NCBI RefSeq assembly: GCF_000829675.1
Contig: NZ_BBRX01000023.1
Coordinates: 51,403-115,402 of the forward strand
Origin: Acinetobacter rudis
GTDB taxonomy: Bacteria > Pseudomonadota > Gammaproteobacteria > Pseudomonadales > Moraxellaceae
DNA length: 64,000 bases
Direction: 5' to 3'
Below, piece after piece: positions 51,809 through 60,664 of this stretch (positions are counted from its first letter, which is position 1; the number at the start of each line of letters is the position of its first letter). A model generated the notes under the pieces. It was not told where the DNA came from, did no database searches, and worked only from the letters and a program-made list of their open reading frames with translations. Made by a program: the position numbers and the translations under genes.

Positions 51809-52786
51809 TTAAAGCGCGTAATTTGCAGCCCACTGTTCAAGAATGTTTTGGTATGGCTTGATAAAGCACTCTTCAGTGAACTTACCTTGCTTAACCGCCA
51901 ACTGACTACGTTCTTCTCGATCATAAACAATTTGAGTCAGAGAAAAATCTGAGTTTTTCAAACTTGGTTGATAGCACTTACCTGCCGCTGCATTGGCATT
52001 GTAAATCTCTGGGCGATAAATTTTTTGGAATGTTTCCATGGTACTGATCGCACCAATCAGTTCTAAATTAGTGTAATCAGCAAGCAAATCACCACGGAAA
52101 TAAAATGCCAAAGGTGCAACACTGTTCGCAGGCATGAAGTAACGAACCTCTAAACCCATTTTCCCAAAGTATTGATCAGTCGAAGAAAATTCATTTTGCT
52201 GATACTCAACACCTAAGATAGGATGTACGTTTTCAGTACGGTAATAAGTTTTGCTACTAGAAACACTGAGGCAGATTACAGGTGCTTTACTAAAGTTTGC
52301 TTTATAGGCATCAGAGTTCACGAAGTACTTAAACAACTTGCCATGCAAGTCACCAAAGTTCTCAGGAAGGCTAAATTTCGCTTGATCTTTATTATGTTCT
52401 GAAAGCAATACACTAAAATCATAATCGCGAACATAAGAAGAAAAGCTATTTCCTACAATACCGTCAATGCGCTGATTATTTTTATGATCAATAATATTGG
52501 TCTTTAAAATTTCGATAATTGGGAAGCTTTCACCTTTACCCTCAATATCCATGTCTACAGAAACGATCTCAAGCTCAATCGCATAACGATCACCATTCGG
52601 GTTGTCCCAATCAGCCAAATCATTGAAACGGTTGTTCATCATTTTTAGAGTATTACGCAAGTTTTCTTGGCGACTTTCTCCTCGTGCCAAGTTAGCAAAG
52701 TTAGTCGTAAGACGTGTGCTGTCTGCAGGATGATAATTTTCATCGAAACAAATGCTCTTAACTGAACATGTAAACTCTGTACTCAT
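51809..52786 (-). CDS. mesX: DUF1852 protein MesX, partner of MesD
   Basis: This 325-residue protein resembles DUF1852, with IEIVSVDMDIEGKGESFPIIEI and the C-terminal SDFSLTQIVYDREERSQLAVKQGKFTEECF (shortened here to its core YDREERSQLAVK). It is 28 bases upstream of mesD on the same strand. The family is known as a required partner of MesD, perhaps producing the methyl donor; the chemistry is not established. It is the first gene of the mesX-mesD-flavin reductase operon. Confidence 0.82.
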   Translation of the reverse strand: MSTEFTCSVKSICFDENYHPADSTRLTTNFANLARGESRQENLRNTLKMMNNRFNDLADWDNPNGDRYAIELEIVSVDMDIEGKGESFPIIEILKTNIIDHKNNQRIDGIVGNSFSSYVRDYDFSVLLSEHNKDQAKFSLPENFGDLHGKLFKYFVNSDAYKANFSKAPVICLSVSSSKTYYRTENVHPILGVEYQQNEFSSTDQYFGKMGLEVRYFMPANSVAPLAFYFRGDLLADYTNLELIGAISTMETFQKIYRPEIYNANAAAGKCYQPSLKNSDFSLTQIVYDREERSQLAVKQGKFTEECFIKPYQNILEQWAANYAL

Positions 52787-52825
52787 GGTGATCTAATACC
52801 CTAATTTCTGAGAAAAACTCTAAAT

Positions 52826-52936
52826 TTATTTCGCGCTCTTTCTGGACTTTCCAATTTCTTTGTGGTCCTCCCAGTCAATAATATTCTCAGCTGTTTGATT
52901 GTTGGGCCAGCGGGCCAACTCAAAATCAACGATCAT
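52826..52936 (-). CDS. Possible 36-residue small protein upstream of mesX
   Basis: An ATG at 52936 opens a 36-codon frame ending at TAA (52826-52828), 40 bases before mesX. Its residues (MIVDFELARWPNNQ..., ending GKSRKSAK) have a coding-like composition: acidic middle with two tryptophans and a basic tail. The ribosome site is weak. It may be a leader peptide, a small protein or the tail of a decayed gene. Confidence 0.35.
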   Translation of the reverse strand: MIVDFELARWPNNQTAENIIDWEDHKEIGKSRKSAK

Positions 52937-53327
52937 ATTGTCTATGTCTAAGAGCTATGCTGAGATTTATACCCGAATCACTACATGAATAAAAACGAGT
53001 TAATTTCACAAAAAAGTGAGCTAAATTCATGATGAGCTTTTTGCTATGTTAGAAATATTCAGTTTTCTATTTGATGACAGTGAGCAAGTAGGCTCAAATC
53101 TTCAGTTACAGATTTTTTGAGAAGGTAATTTGCATTTAGATCCTAAAATTTTTTAATCTAAATAAATGCAAAAATAATTTTATAAAACAAAAGCATAAAA
53201 TCTGATAGCTATATGACCATAAATATTCAGCGCGGTGCATGCTCTGACCCAGCATCTAAACCCATTAATTTTTTATATGCTGACTATGTTACCCAGAGCC
53301 ACTCACCCACTGATTAGCTCAAATTGC
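52937..53327. other. AT-rich intergenic region between mesX and the permease
   Basis: Upstream of the possible small protein and before the sigma-54 promoter this stretch shows no believable gene. It must hold the mesX promoter on the minus strand and any activator sites for the permease promoter. A single GGTGCA half-site at 53235 resembles half of an NtrC site but no full palindrome was found. I saw no riboswitch-like structure. Confidence 0.4.
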
Positions 53328-53345
53328 TTGGCATATAATTTGCTC
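53328..53345 (+). promoter_or_regulatory. Sigma-54 promoter of the NCS1 permease gene
   Basis: TTGGCAT followed by TTTGCT places GG at 53330-53331 and GC at 53342-53343 with exactly ten bases between, the strict -24/-12 spacing of RpoN promoters. Transcription would start near 53355, about 25 bases before the ATG. The gene belongs to a nitrogen-scavenging cluster, which fits. Confidence 0.75.
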
Positions 53346-53346
53346 C

Positions 53347-53358
53347 CTTGTATACAAG
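53347..53358. promoter_or_regulatory. Perfect palindrome at the predicted start site, possible operator
   Basis: CTTGTATACAAG is a 12-base perfect palindrome directly downstream of the -12 element and over the expected transcription start. Its TTGTATACAA core resembles sites bound by GntR/FadR-type regulators. No such regulator gene is in the window. Confidence 0.4.
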
Positions 53359-53378
53359 ACCAACCTTGAGGTATCCGT

Positions 53379-54986
53379 ATGCAAGATGTGACTTTAAATC
53401 CACCCAAAGAAAAACACCCAGATAAAGCCACCAATGAAACACTTGAAGATTATACGCTCAGATATACCCCACATAGCTTTCGGCGTTGGAGTCCTCGAGT
53501 TGTTGCAATTACTGCGCTAGGAGGAATTGCCTATCTCGCTGACTTCTCAATTGGTGCAACAATTGGAATGGCTTATGGTACAAGCAATGCAATTTACGCT
53601 ATTTTATTTGCAGCAATCATCATCTTTATTACCGGTATTCCACTCGCCTACTATGCTGCTCGTTACAACATCGACCTTGACCTCATCACACGTGGAGCGG
53701 GTTTCGGCTATTTTGGATCAGTGATTACAAGTATTATTTTTGCAAGCTTCACATTTATCTTTTTTGCGCTTGAAGGTTCAATTATGGCGCAAGGCTTGCT
53801 ACTCGGATTAGGGATACCTTTGTGGGCAGGCTATCTGATTTCTACCATTATTGTCATTCCGTTAGTTGTTTACGGTATGAAAGCACTGAGTACACTACAG
53901 GTTTGGACAACCCCAATTTGGTTGATTTTAATGATTAGCCCTGTCGCTTATCTCATTTTCAAAGAGCCAAATCTTATCAGTTCGTTTACACACTATTCGG
54001 GTGAAAATGGCTATGCGACTTTAGATATGGCAGCGATCATGCTTGGTGCTGGAGTTTGTTTATCCTTAATTATGCAAATTGGTGAACAAATTGATTACTT
54101 GCGGTTTATGCCAGCTAAAACAAAAGAAAATAATCGTTCATGGTGGATAGCTGTTATTTCAGCTGGCCCAGGTTGGGTTGTTCTTGGTGCTATTAAGCAA
54201 GTTATTGGTGCATTTTTAGGCTTTTATCTTATTACAAAAATACCCGGTATCAATTCGACCGAGCCTGTCCAACAATTCAATACTGCATTTCATGAGATGC
54301 TACCTGGTTGGTTAGCATTGAGTTTAGCAGTCATCCTTGTGGTCATTTCCCAAATTAAAATCAATGTCACCAATGCTTATTCTGGGTCTTTGGCTTGGAC
54401 AAGTGCATATACACGAGTCACGAAAAAATATCCTGGTCGAATTGTCTTTGTCATACTGAACTTGGTTGTTGCATTGGTTCTAATGGAAGGAAATATGTTC
54501 GCAATGTTGGGTAAAATATTAGGATTTTATTCAAACTTTGCAATCGCTTGGGTTGTTGTCGTTGCTACTGATATCACTGTGAATAAATACCTATTAAAAC
54601 TTTCTCCTAAACACCCTGAATACCGACGTGATATGTTATATGACTTTAATCCAGTAGGTTTAGTTGCATTTGGTGCTGCTGCGGGCTTATCTATTGCTGC
54701 ATTCTTTGGTTTTCTTGGTGATTTTCTCTCTTCCTATTCGCCTTTAATTGCTTTAATTGTTGGATTCATTTTAACGCCTATTATGGGAATCCTCACCAAA
54801 GGCAAGTATTACATTAAGAAATCTGATGATGGTATTGCAGAACCACGTTTTCATGATGAAGGCACACCTGTTGCCACGGTTTATGCCTGCGTATCCTGTC
54901 ATCAAGATTATGAACGCCCTGATGTGATGTTTTCGAGCCAGCATAATAATATTATTTGCTCTTTATGCAAAACTTTAGAGAAATAA
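53379..54986 (+). CDS. NCS1 family purine/cytosine-type permease with C-terminal Cys4 tail
   Basis: This 535-residue transporter has about 12 membrane helices, with the N-terminal LEDYTLRYTPHSFRRWSPRVV and IAYLADFSIGATIGMAYGT typical of NCS1 nucleobase/cation symporters such as CodB. The cytoplasmic tail has C504-x-x-C507 and C527-x-x-C530, a likely zinc ribbon that is unusual for this family. A sigma-54 promoter lies upstream and urea-catabolism genes follow, so the cargo may be urea, guanidine, a ureide or a nucleobase. TTGAGGT precedes the ATG. Confidence 0.82.
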   Translation: MQDVTLNPPKEKHPDKATNETLEDYTLRYTPHSFRRWSPRVVAITALGGIAYLADFSIGATIGMAYGTSNAIYAILFAAIIIFITGIPLAYYAARYNIDLDLITRGAGFGYFGSVITSIIFASFTFIFFALEGSIMAQGLLLGLGIPLWAGYLISTIIVIPLVVYGMKALSTLQVWTTPIWLILMISPVAYLIFKEPNLISSFTHYSGENGYATLDMAAIMLGAGVCLSLIMQIGEQIDYLRFMPAKTKENNRSWWIAVISAGPGWVVLGAIKQVIGAFLGFYLITKIPGINSTEPVQQFNTAFHEMLPGWLALSLAVILVVISQIKINVTNAYSGSLAWTSAYTRVTKKYPGRIVFVILNLVVALVLMEGNMFAMLGKILGFYSNFAIAWVVVVATDITVNKYLLKLSPKHPEYRRDMLYDFNPVGLVAFGAAAGLSIAAFFGFLGDFLSSYSPLIALIVGFILTPIMGILTKGKYYIKKSDDGIAEPRFHDEGTPVATVYACVSCHQDYERPDVMFSSQHNNIICSLCKTLEK

Positions 54987-55037
54987 TCAAATAAAACAAC
55001 ATCATAAAACAAAAAAAAACATCATAAAAAGATTGAT

Positions 55038-55068
55038 TAAAAATATCACTTAGCGTGATATTTTTTAT
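55038..55068 (+). terminator. Intrinsic terminator after the permease
   Basis: AAAATATCAC at 55040-55049 pairs with GTGATATTTT at 55055-55064 around a short loop, followed by T-rich sequence. It separates the permease from the hydrolase-carboxylase operon. Confidence 0.85.
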
Positions 55069-55161
55069 TTTGAACTGAACAACATTGAGTCACTTATTAA
55101 GTTTTTTTACACCACGCTAATCAATATTACGCAGCTTTTTATATTTTTATAAAATTTTGAA

Positions 55162-55179
55162 TTGGTACGAATTGTGCAT
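55162..55179 (+). promoter_or_regulatory. Sigma-54 promoter of the allophanate hydrolase-urea carboxylase operon
   Basis: TTGGTACG then TGCAT puts GG at 55164-55165 and GC at 55176-55177, ten bases apart, an excellent RpoN match. Predicted start is near 55189, thirty bases before the ATG at 55219. This also argues against the longer in-frame start at 55162. Confidence 0.8.
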
Positions 55180-55218
55180 TTATCAATTCTGACCTGCATA
55201 CAATATTGGATTCAAACA

Positions 55219-57048
55219 ATGTTTCTAGAAAAAACTTATGGTTGGACGATTCACCATTGGCAACAAGCTTATCAAAATAATGAAATAGTTATTGAGCAGC
55301 TCATTGATCTGGTCAGTGAGTTGGATCAAGAAGATAACGCATGGATTTCAATTGCAAATATTTCACAAATTCAACAACAAATTGATCAAATTCATTTAAA
55401 TACAAACCACGCTCAGAGTATTTACCAACAGTATCCACTCTATGGAATTCCTTTTGCAGTGAAGGACAATATTGATGTTAAAGGTTTTGTAACTACAGCA
55501 GCATGTCCACTTTTCACTCAACCTGCAAAACAGGATGCTACGCTGATTCAGTTACTTAAACAGGCCGGAGCAATTGTTATTGGCAAAACGAATCTGGATC
55601 AGTTCGCGACTGGGTTGGTTGGCACCCGATCCCCTTATGGTGCTGTGAAAAATAGCTTTAATCCTAAGTTTATTAGTGGGGGGTCGAGCTCTGGTTCAGC
55701 AAGCGTAGTTGCTCGTGGTATTGTCCCATTTTCTTTAGGGACAGACACTGCTGGATCAGGCCGTGTTCCAGCTGGATTTAATAATATTGTTGGGCTCAAG
55801 CCAACTAAAGGTCGCTTTTCTAATTACGGTTTACTGCCAGCATGTAAAAGTATCGACTGCATTTCCATTTTTGCTTTAACTGTTATCGATGCCGAATTTA
55901 TTGCTAACCTTGTTGAAAAGTATGATGAAAAAGACAGCTATTCGAGAGTAAATCCAAATACTGCTCCTGCCCGCTTTTCATCTAAAGTTCATTTTGCACT
56001 TCCCTCAAAGCTACAGTTCTTTAATGACCAATACTCCGAACAGGCATTTGAGCAAGCAATCAAATTATTAGAAGATTTCCAAGTCACGATCACACAGATA
56101 GATTTTAGTGCCTTTGAGAAACTTGCGAATCAACTGTATCAAGGTGCTTGGGTTGCAGAAAGAACAGCTGCTGTAGAAGATTTTTTAAACCAAGATGAGC
56201 ACCAATTTGACCCAACTGTTTTAGAGATTATTAAACAAGGTCATCAATATAGTGCTGTTGATGCTTATAACGCTGAATATTTAAAACAGGATTTAGCACG
56301 TGAGATTCAGCAAGCACTGCTAAAGTTTGACGCATTAATTGTACCAACATCGCCAACCATACACAGCATCGAAGAGATGAAACTTGAGCCGATAAAGTTT
56401 AATTCTCAATTCGGCACTTATACCAATTTCACCAATTTAGCCGATCTAAGCGCACTGGCCTTACCCGCAGGATTTAGAGCCGATGGATTACCATTTGGTA
56501 TTACCATAATTGCACCCGCATGGCATGACGCCGCATTGGCCCACTTTGGTAAACTTTGGCAGAATTTTATTGATATACGATTGGGTGCTACAGATAAGAA
56601 AAATTCTTCAGCTTGCTTGAAACCAACCTCTTCAAATCACCATATTCGAGTTGCAGTTGTAGGTGCGCATTTGACAGGTATGCCACTTAATTTCCAACTG
56701 ATTACGCGCAATGCCGTGCATATCGAAACAACAAAAACAGCAAGCAAATATTCACTCTATGCATTAAATGGAACTAGCCCACCAAAACCAGGTCTGGCTC
56801 GAGACGAAACTGAAGGTCGGTCGATTATCGTTGAACTTTGGGATATTCCGACTGCACGATTTGGAGAGTTTGTAGCTGAAATACCACCACCGCTTGGCAT
56901 AGGCAATATAGAACTTAAAGATGGTCGCTGGGTAAAAGGGTTTATCTGTGAACCCTATGGTTTAGAAGATGCCGAAAATATCAGCCACTTTGATGGATGG
57001 CGTGCATATATCCAACATTGCAACAATCTAGCATCAGCAACTCATTAA
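55219..57048 (+). CDS. atzF: Allophanate hydrolase
   Basis: This 609-residue enzyme is an amidase-signature protein: the catalytic lysine in GIPFAVKDNIDVKG, the SGGSSSGSASVVARG signature and the nucleophile region GTDTAGSGRVPAG. A C-terminal domain of about 130 residues (VAVVGAHLTGMPLNFQL to GFICEPYGLEDA) is typical of AtzF/DUR1 allophanate hydrolases. It splits allophanate to ammonia and CO2. The start at 55219 (MFLEKTYGWTI) lies downstream of the RpoN promoter. Urea carboxylase follows 13 bases after the stop. Confidence 0.93.
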   Translation: MFLEKTYGWTIHHWQQAYQNNEIVIEQLIDLVSELDQEDNAWISIANISQIQQQIDQIHLNTNHAQSIYQQYPLYGIPFAVKDNIDVKGFVTTAACPLFTQPAKQDATLIQLLKQAGAIVIGKTNLDQFATGLVGTRSPYGAVKNSFNPKFISGGSSSGSASVVARGIVPFSLGTDTAGSGRVPAGFNNIVGLKPTKGRFSNYGLLPACKSIDCISIFALTVIDAEFIANLVEKYDEKDSYSRVNPNTAPARFSSKVHFALPSKLQFFNDQYSEQAFEQAIKLLEDFQVTITQIDFSAFEKLANQLYQGAWVAERTAAVEDFLNQDEHQFDPTVLEIIKQGHQYSAVDAYNAEYLKQDLAREIQQALLKFDALIVPTSPTIHSIEEMKLEPIKFNSQFGTYTNFTNLADLSALALPAGFRADGLPFGITIIAPAWHDAALAHFGKLWQNFIDIRLGATDKKNSSACLKPTSSNHHIRVAVVGAHLTGMPLNFQLITRNAVHIETTKTASKYSLYALNGTSPPKPGLARDETEGRSIIVELWDIPTARFGEFVAEIPPPLGIGNIELKDGRWVKGFICEPYGLEDAENISHFDGWRAYIQHCNNLASATH

Positions 57049-57061
57049 AGGGGTGATCATC

Positions 57062-60000
57062 ATGTTTCATACTGTACTTATTGCCAACCGTGGTGAAATT
57101 GCTGTCCGAGCGATTCGAACCCTAAAAAAATTAGGCATAAAAAGTGTTGCTGTTTATTCTGATACCGATCGTTATGCACAGCATGTACTTGATGCAGATG
57201 TATCTGTCTCACTAAAAGGCATAAAACCTATAGATAGCTATTTGAGTATCGAGAAATTAATTCAGGCAGCAAAAGATACAGGCGCACAAGCCATTTTCCC
57301 AGGCTATGGTTTTCTTTCAGAAAGTGCGGATTTCTCACGTATATGTGAAGAAAATAATCTTGTATTTATAGGCCCAACTGCACAGCAGATGACTGAGTTT
57401 GGGCTTAAACATCGCGCAAGGGAACTTGCTGCTTTAGCCAATGTGCCAATGACACCGGGAACGGGCCTACTCGATAGTTTGGAGGAAGCTTTAGACGCTG
57501 CTCAAAGCATTGGATATCCAGTCATGTTAAAAAGTACTGCTGGAGGTGGTGGTATTGGTTTAACTCGATGTGACTCTAAAGCAGCATTAGCTGATGCCTA
57601 TAGCAGTGTGAAGCGTTTGGGAGAACAATTCTTTAAAGACGCTGGTGTTTTTCTTGAGAAATTTATCGATAAGGCACGTCATGTTGAAGTACAAATACTC
57701 GGAGATCATCAAGGCCGAGTAATTGCTTTGGGGGAACGCGATTGTACTCTGCAGCGTCGTAATCAAAAAGTTGTTGAAGAAACACCTGCGCCAAACTTAC
57801 CTGCTGCAACCCGAAAAAAACTACATCAAGCAGCTATACAGTTAGGACAATCTGTTCATTATCGCAGTGCAGGAACGGTTGAGTTCATCTACGATGCTGC
57901 GACGGACGAGTTCTATTTTTTAGAAGTAAATACTCGATTACAGGTGGAACATCCAGTGACAGAGATGGTTACTGGATTAGATTTGATCGAGTGCATGCTC
58001 AAAATCGCTGCACATGATGCATTAGATTGGGATTATTTGGCCAGTATTCAGCCACAAGGTGCTGCTATCGAAGTTCGAATCTATGCAGAAGACCCCGTCA
58101 AGAATTTTCAGCCGAGTCCTGGCGTTTTAACAGATGTTTATTTTCCAGAAAATATCCGAGTAGATACTTGGGTGGCTACAGGCACTGAGATTTCCCAGTA
58201 TTTTGATCCAATGATTGCCAAACTCATTGTGCATGCTGAAAATCGAGAAGCTGCCATCGAAAAGCTCAAAAGTGCCTTAGCTGAATCTCGCCTCAATGGT
58301 ATCAGCACGAACCTTGATTATGCTCATGAAATTATCTCTGATCCACGTTTTGAAAGCATGCAAATTTGGACAAGAATGCTCGATAATTTTAGCTACACAG
58401 CTAAAGTTATTGAGGTCATTCAAGCAGGTACATTGAGTACAATCCAAGATTACCCTGGTCGAGTTGGCTACTGGAATATTGGCGTACCACCTTCTGGACC
58501 CATGGATGATTTTTCTTTTCAATTGGCCAATAAAATCGTGGGGAACGATGCTAAAGCCGCAGGATTTGAATTTACACTCATCGGACCAACATTAAAATTC
58601 CATGTCGAAACGATAATTGCCTTAACAGGTGCACCATGCCGTGCATTACTCGATGGACAAGAGATTCAGTTTTGGCAACCTATTCATGTCAAATCAGGTC
58701 AGATCCTTGAGCTCGGCCAAGTAGAATCAGGTTGTCGTACTTATTTGGCTGTACGAGATGGATTGAATGTTCCGTTATATCTAGGCAGTCGCTCCACATT
58801 TGCACTTGGTCATTTTGGTGGACATGCAGGCCGAACGCTTCGGGCTGGCGACACCATTAAAATGGTTAACCCATCTTTACCCACCGATCAGCTACCCGTT
58901 GCAGTTCGTGAGCCACAATCTGTATCGAGCCAATTGATTCCAACTTACAGCAATGAATGGAAAATTGGTGTGCTTTATGGTCCTCATGGCGCACCCGACT
59001 TTTTTAAACAAGAATATATAGAAGAATTTTTTGCGTCCCAATGGACTGTTCATTTTAACTCAAACCGTTTAGGTATACGCTTATCTGGGCCGACACCAAG
59101 TTGGGCACGGGAAAACGGTGGTGAAGCTGGCTTACATCCCTCCAATGTGCATGACTGTGAATATGCAATTGGTGCAATTAACTTTACAGGTGATTTTCCT
59201 GTCATCTTAGCGAAAGATGGGCCAAGTCTTGGCGGTTTTGTTTGCCCTGTCACTATTGCAAAAGCTGAGTTATGGAAAATTGGACAGCTCAAAGCCGATG
59301 ACAAAATTTCGTTTTATCCGATGAGCGTAGAGCAAGCCAATCAATTAGAACAAGAACAGTTGAATTTGATTGAAAATTTTTACAATGCAGCTGCAACACC
59401 TATTGCTATATCAAGTGAAAATATAGGCACAACTATACTTGCACAAAGAGAAGCGACTGCGCTTTCACCCAAAACAGTTTATCGTCAAGCAGGTGACAGT
59501 TACATATTACTCGAATATGGCGAAAACATCCTCGACCTCTCTCTTCGTTTACGTGTCCACAAACTTATCGAAATGATTCATGCCCAGCACATCTCTGGAG
59601 TTTTAGAGTTATCCCCTGGAGTCCGATCCCTGCAAATCAAATACGATGGTTTACGTATTTCACAAAAGAATTTAATCGCTCAACTCCTAACACTTGAACA
59701 AGAAATGGGGGATCTCAGTCAAATCAAAATCCCATCTCGTATTATTCATTTACCTATGGCCTTTGAAGATAGCGCCACCTTAGCTGCTGTTGAACGCTAT
59801 CAAGAGAGTGTCTGTGCTAAAGCGCCTTGGCTGCCCAATAATGTTGACTTTATCCAAAGAATTAATGGCTTAGAACATCGTGATCAAGTTAAAGATATCT
59901 TATTTAATGCTCACTATCTCGTGCTTGGATTAGGGGATGTTTATCTGACTGCACCTTGTGCTGTACCTATTGATCCACGTCACCGCCTATTAAGCTCCAA

Positions 60001-60664
60001 ATACAATCCTGCCCGTACATTTACAGCAGAAGGTACTGTAGGTATTGGCGGTATGTACATGTGTATTTATGGTATGGACTCACCTGGTGGCTATCAGTTG
60101 ATCGGTCGTACGCTTCCAATATGGAATAAATTCAAAAAAAATAAACAGTTTGGCGATAAAGAATGGTTTTTAAATTTCTTTGATCAGATCAAGTTCTATG
60201 AAGTCTCAGAGCGTGAACTAGAACAATTGCGTTTAGACTTTGCTCATGGACAGGCTCAGATTAAAATCGAACAATCTGAATTTGATTACGCGCAATATTG
60301 TAAATTTTTAGAGGATGAAGCACAGAGCATTTCAGCCTTTAAAGAGAAACAACAGCTGGCCTTTCAAACCGAGCTGCAACGTTGCAAAGAAGACTTTATC
60401 AATAGCGAAGAAAAAGAAAAGGATCAAACTGAACAACAAGATTTGAGTCATCTTGTCGCATTAAATGCCTCAATGACTGGCAATATCTGGAAAATATTGG
60501 TTGAACAAAATCAGGTGGTAAAAAAAGGAGAAACTATCGCGATTATTGAAGCCATGAAAATGGAACTTCCTGTGCAAGCCTCTGAGGATGGCATCATTAA
60601 AGCAATAACTTGTCGTGCTGGTCAGACTGTGCATAGCGGTGAGCCTTTGGTCTATCTGGGGTAA
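57062..60664 (+). CDS. uca: Urea carboxylase (biotin-dependent; possibly guanidine carboxylase)
   Basis: This 1200-residue, multidomain biotin enzyme has a biotin carboxylase (residues 1-450, with LIANRGEIAVRAIRT and STAGGGGIGLTRC), then a KipA/KipI-like carboxyltransferase region (residues 460-1080, with GPMDDFSF and GIGGMYMCIYGMDSPGGYQ), and a biotin carrier domain with EAMKMELP (biotin on K1166). The ATG at 57062 follows AAAGGGG; a GTG nine bases upstream is less likely. It makes allophanate from urea, cleaved by the preceding hydrolase. Many related enzymes prefer guanidine; the helper urea-carboxylase-associated proteins are absent here. Confidence 0.93.
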   Translation: MFHTVLIANRGEIAVRAIRTLKKLGIKSVAVYSDTDRYAQHVLDADVSVSLKGIKPIDSYLSIEKLIQAAKDTGAQAIFPGYGFLSESADFSRICEENNLVFIGPTAQQMTEFGLKHRARELAALANVPMTPGTGLLDSLEEALDAAQSIGYPVMLKSTAGGGGIGLTRCDSKAALADAYSSVKRLGEQFFKDAGVFLEKFIDKARHVEVQILGDHQGRVIALGERDCTLQRRNQKVVEETPAPNLPAATRKKLHQAAIQLGQSVHYRSAGTVEFIYDAATDEFYFLEVNTRLQVEHPVTEMVTGLDLIECMLKIAAHDALDWDYLASIQPQGAAIEVRIYAEDPVKNFQPSPGVLTDVYFPENIRVDTWVATGTEISQYFDPMIAKLIVHAENREAAIEKLKSALAESRLNGISTNLDYAHEIISDPRFESMQIWTRMLDNFSYTAKVIEVIQAGTLSTIQDYPGRVGYWNIGVPPSGPMDDFSFQLANKIVGNDAKAAGFEFTLIGPTLKFHVETIIALTGAPCRALLDGQEIQFWQPIHVKSGQILELGQVESGCRTYLAVRDGLNVPLYLGSRSTFALGHFGGHAGRTLRAGDTIKMVNPSLPTDQLPVAVREPQSVSSQLIPTYSNEWKIGVLYGPHGAPDFFKQEYIEEFFASQWTVHFNSNRLGIRLSGPTPSWARENGGEAGLHPSNVHDCEYAIGAINFTGDFPVILAKDGPSLGGFVCPVTIAKAELWKIGQLKADDKISFYPMSVEQANQLEQEQLNLIENFYNAAATPIAISSENIGTTILAQREATALSPKTVYRQAGDSYILLEYGENILDLSLRLRVHKLIEMIHAQHISGVLELSPGVRSLQIKYDGLRISQKNLIAQLLTLEQEMGDLSQIKIPSRIIHLPMAFEDSATLAAVERYQESVCAKAPWLPNNVDFIQRINGLEHRDQVKDILFNAHYLVLGLGDVYLTAPCAVPIDPRHRLLSSKYNPARTFTAEGTVGIGGMYMCIYGMDSPGGYQLIGRTLPIWNKFKKNKQFGDKEWFLNFFDQIKFYEVSERELEQLRLDFAHGQAQIKIEQSEFDYAQYCKFLEDEAQSISAFKEKQQLAFQTELQRCKEDFINSEEKEKDQTEQQDLSHLVALNASMTGNIWKILVEQNQVVKKGETIAIIEAMKMELPVQASEDGIIKAITCRAGQTVHSGEPLVYLG

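Noticed and set aside
53334..53339. TATAAT, a perfect sigma-70 -10 box before the permease
   Set aside because: It lacks a good -35 at normal spacing and lies inside the better sigma-54 element with exact GG-N10-GC spacing.
53100..53378. Guanidine riboswitch upstream of the permease
   Set aside because: I looked for conserved ACGR/GGG-type stem-loops and saw none; the leader after the predicted start site is only about 25 bases.
55162..55218. Longer N-terminus for allophanate hydrolase
   Set aside because: The extra codons coincide with the sigma-54 promoter and do not resemble the family.
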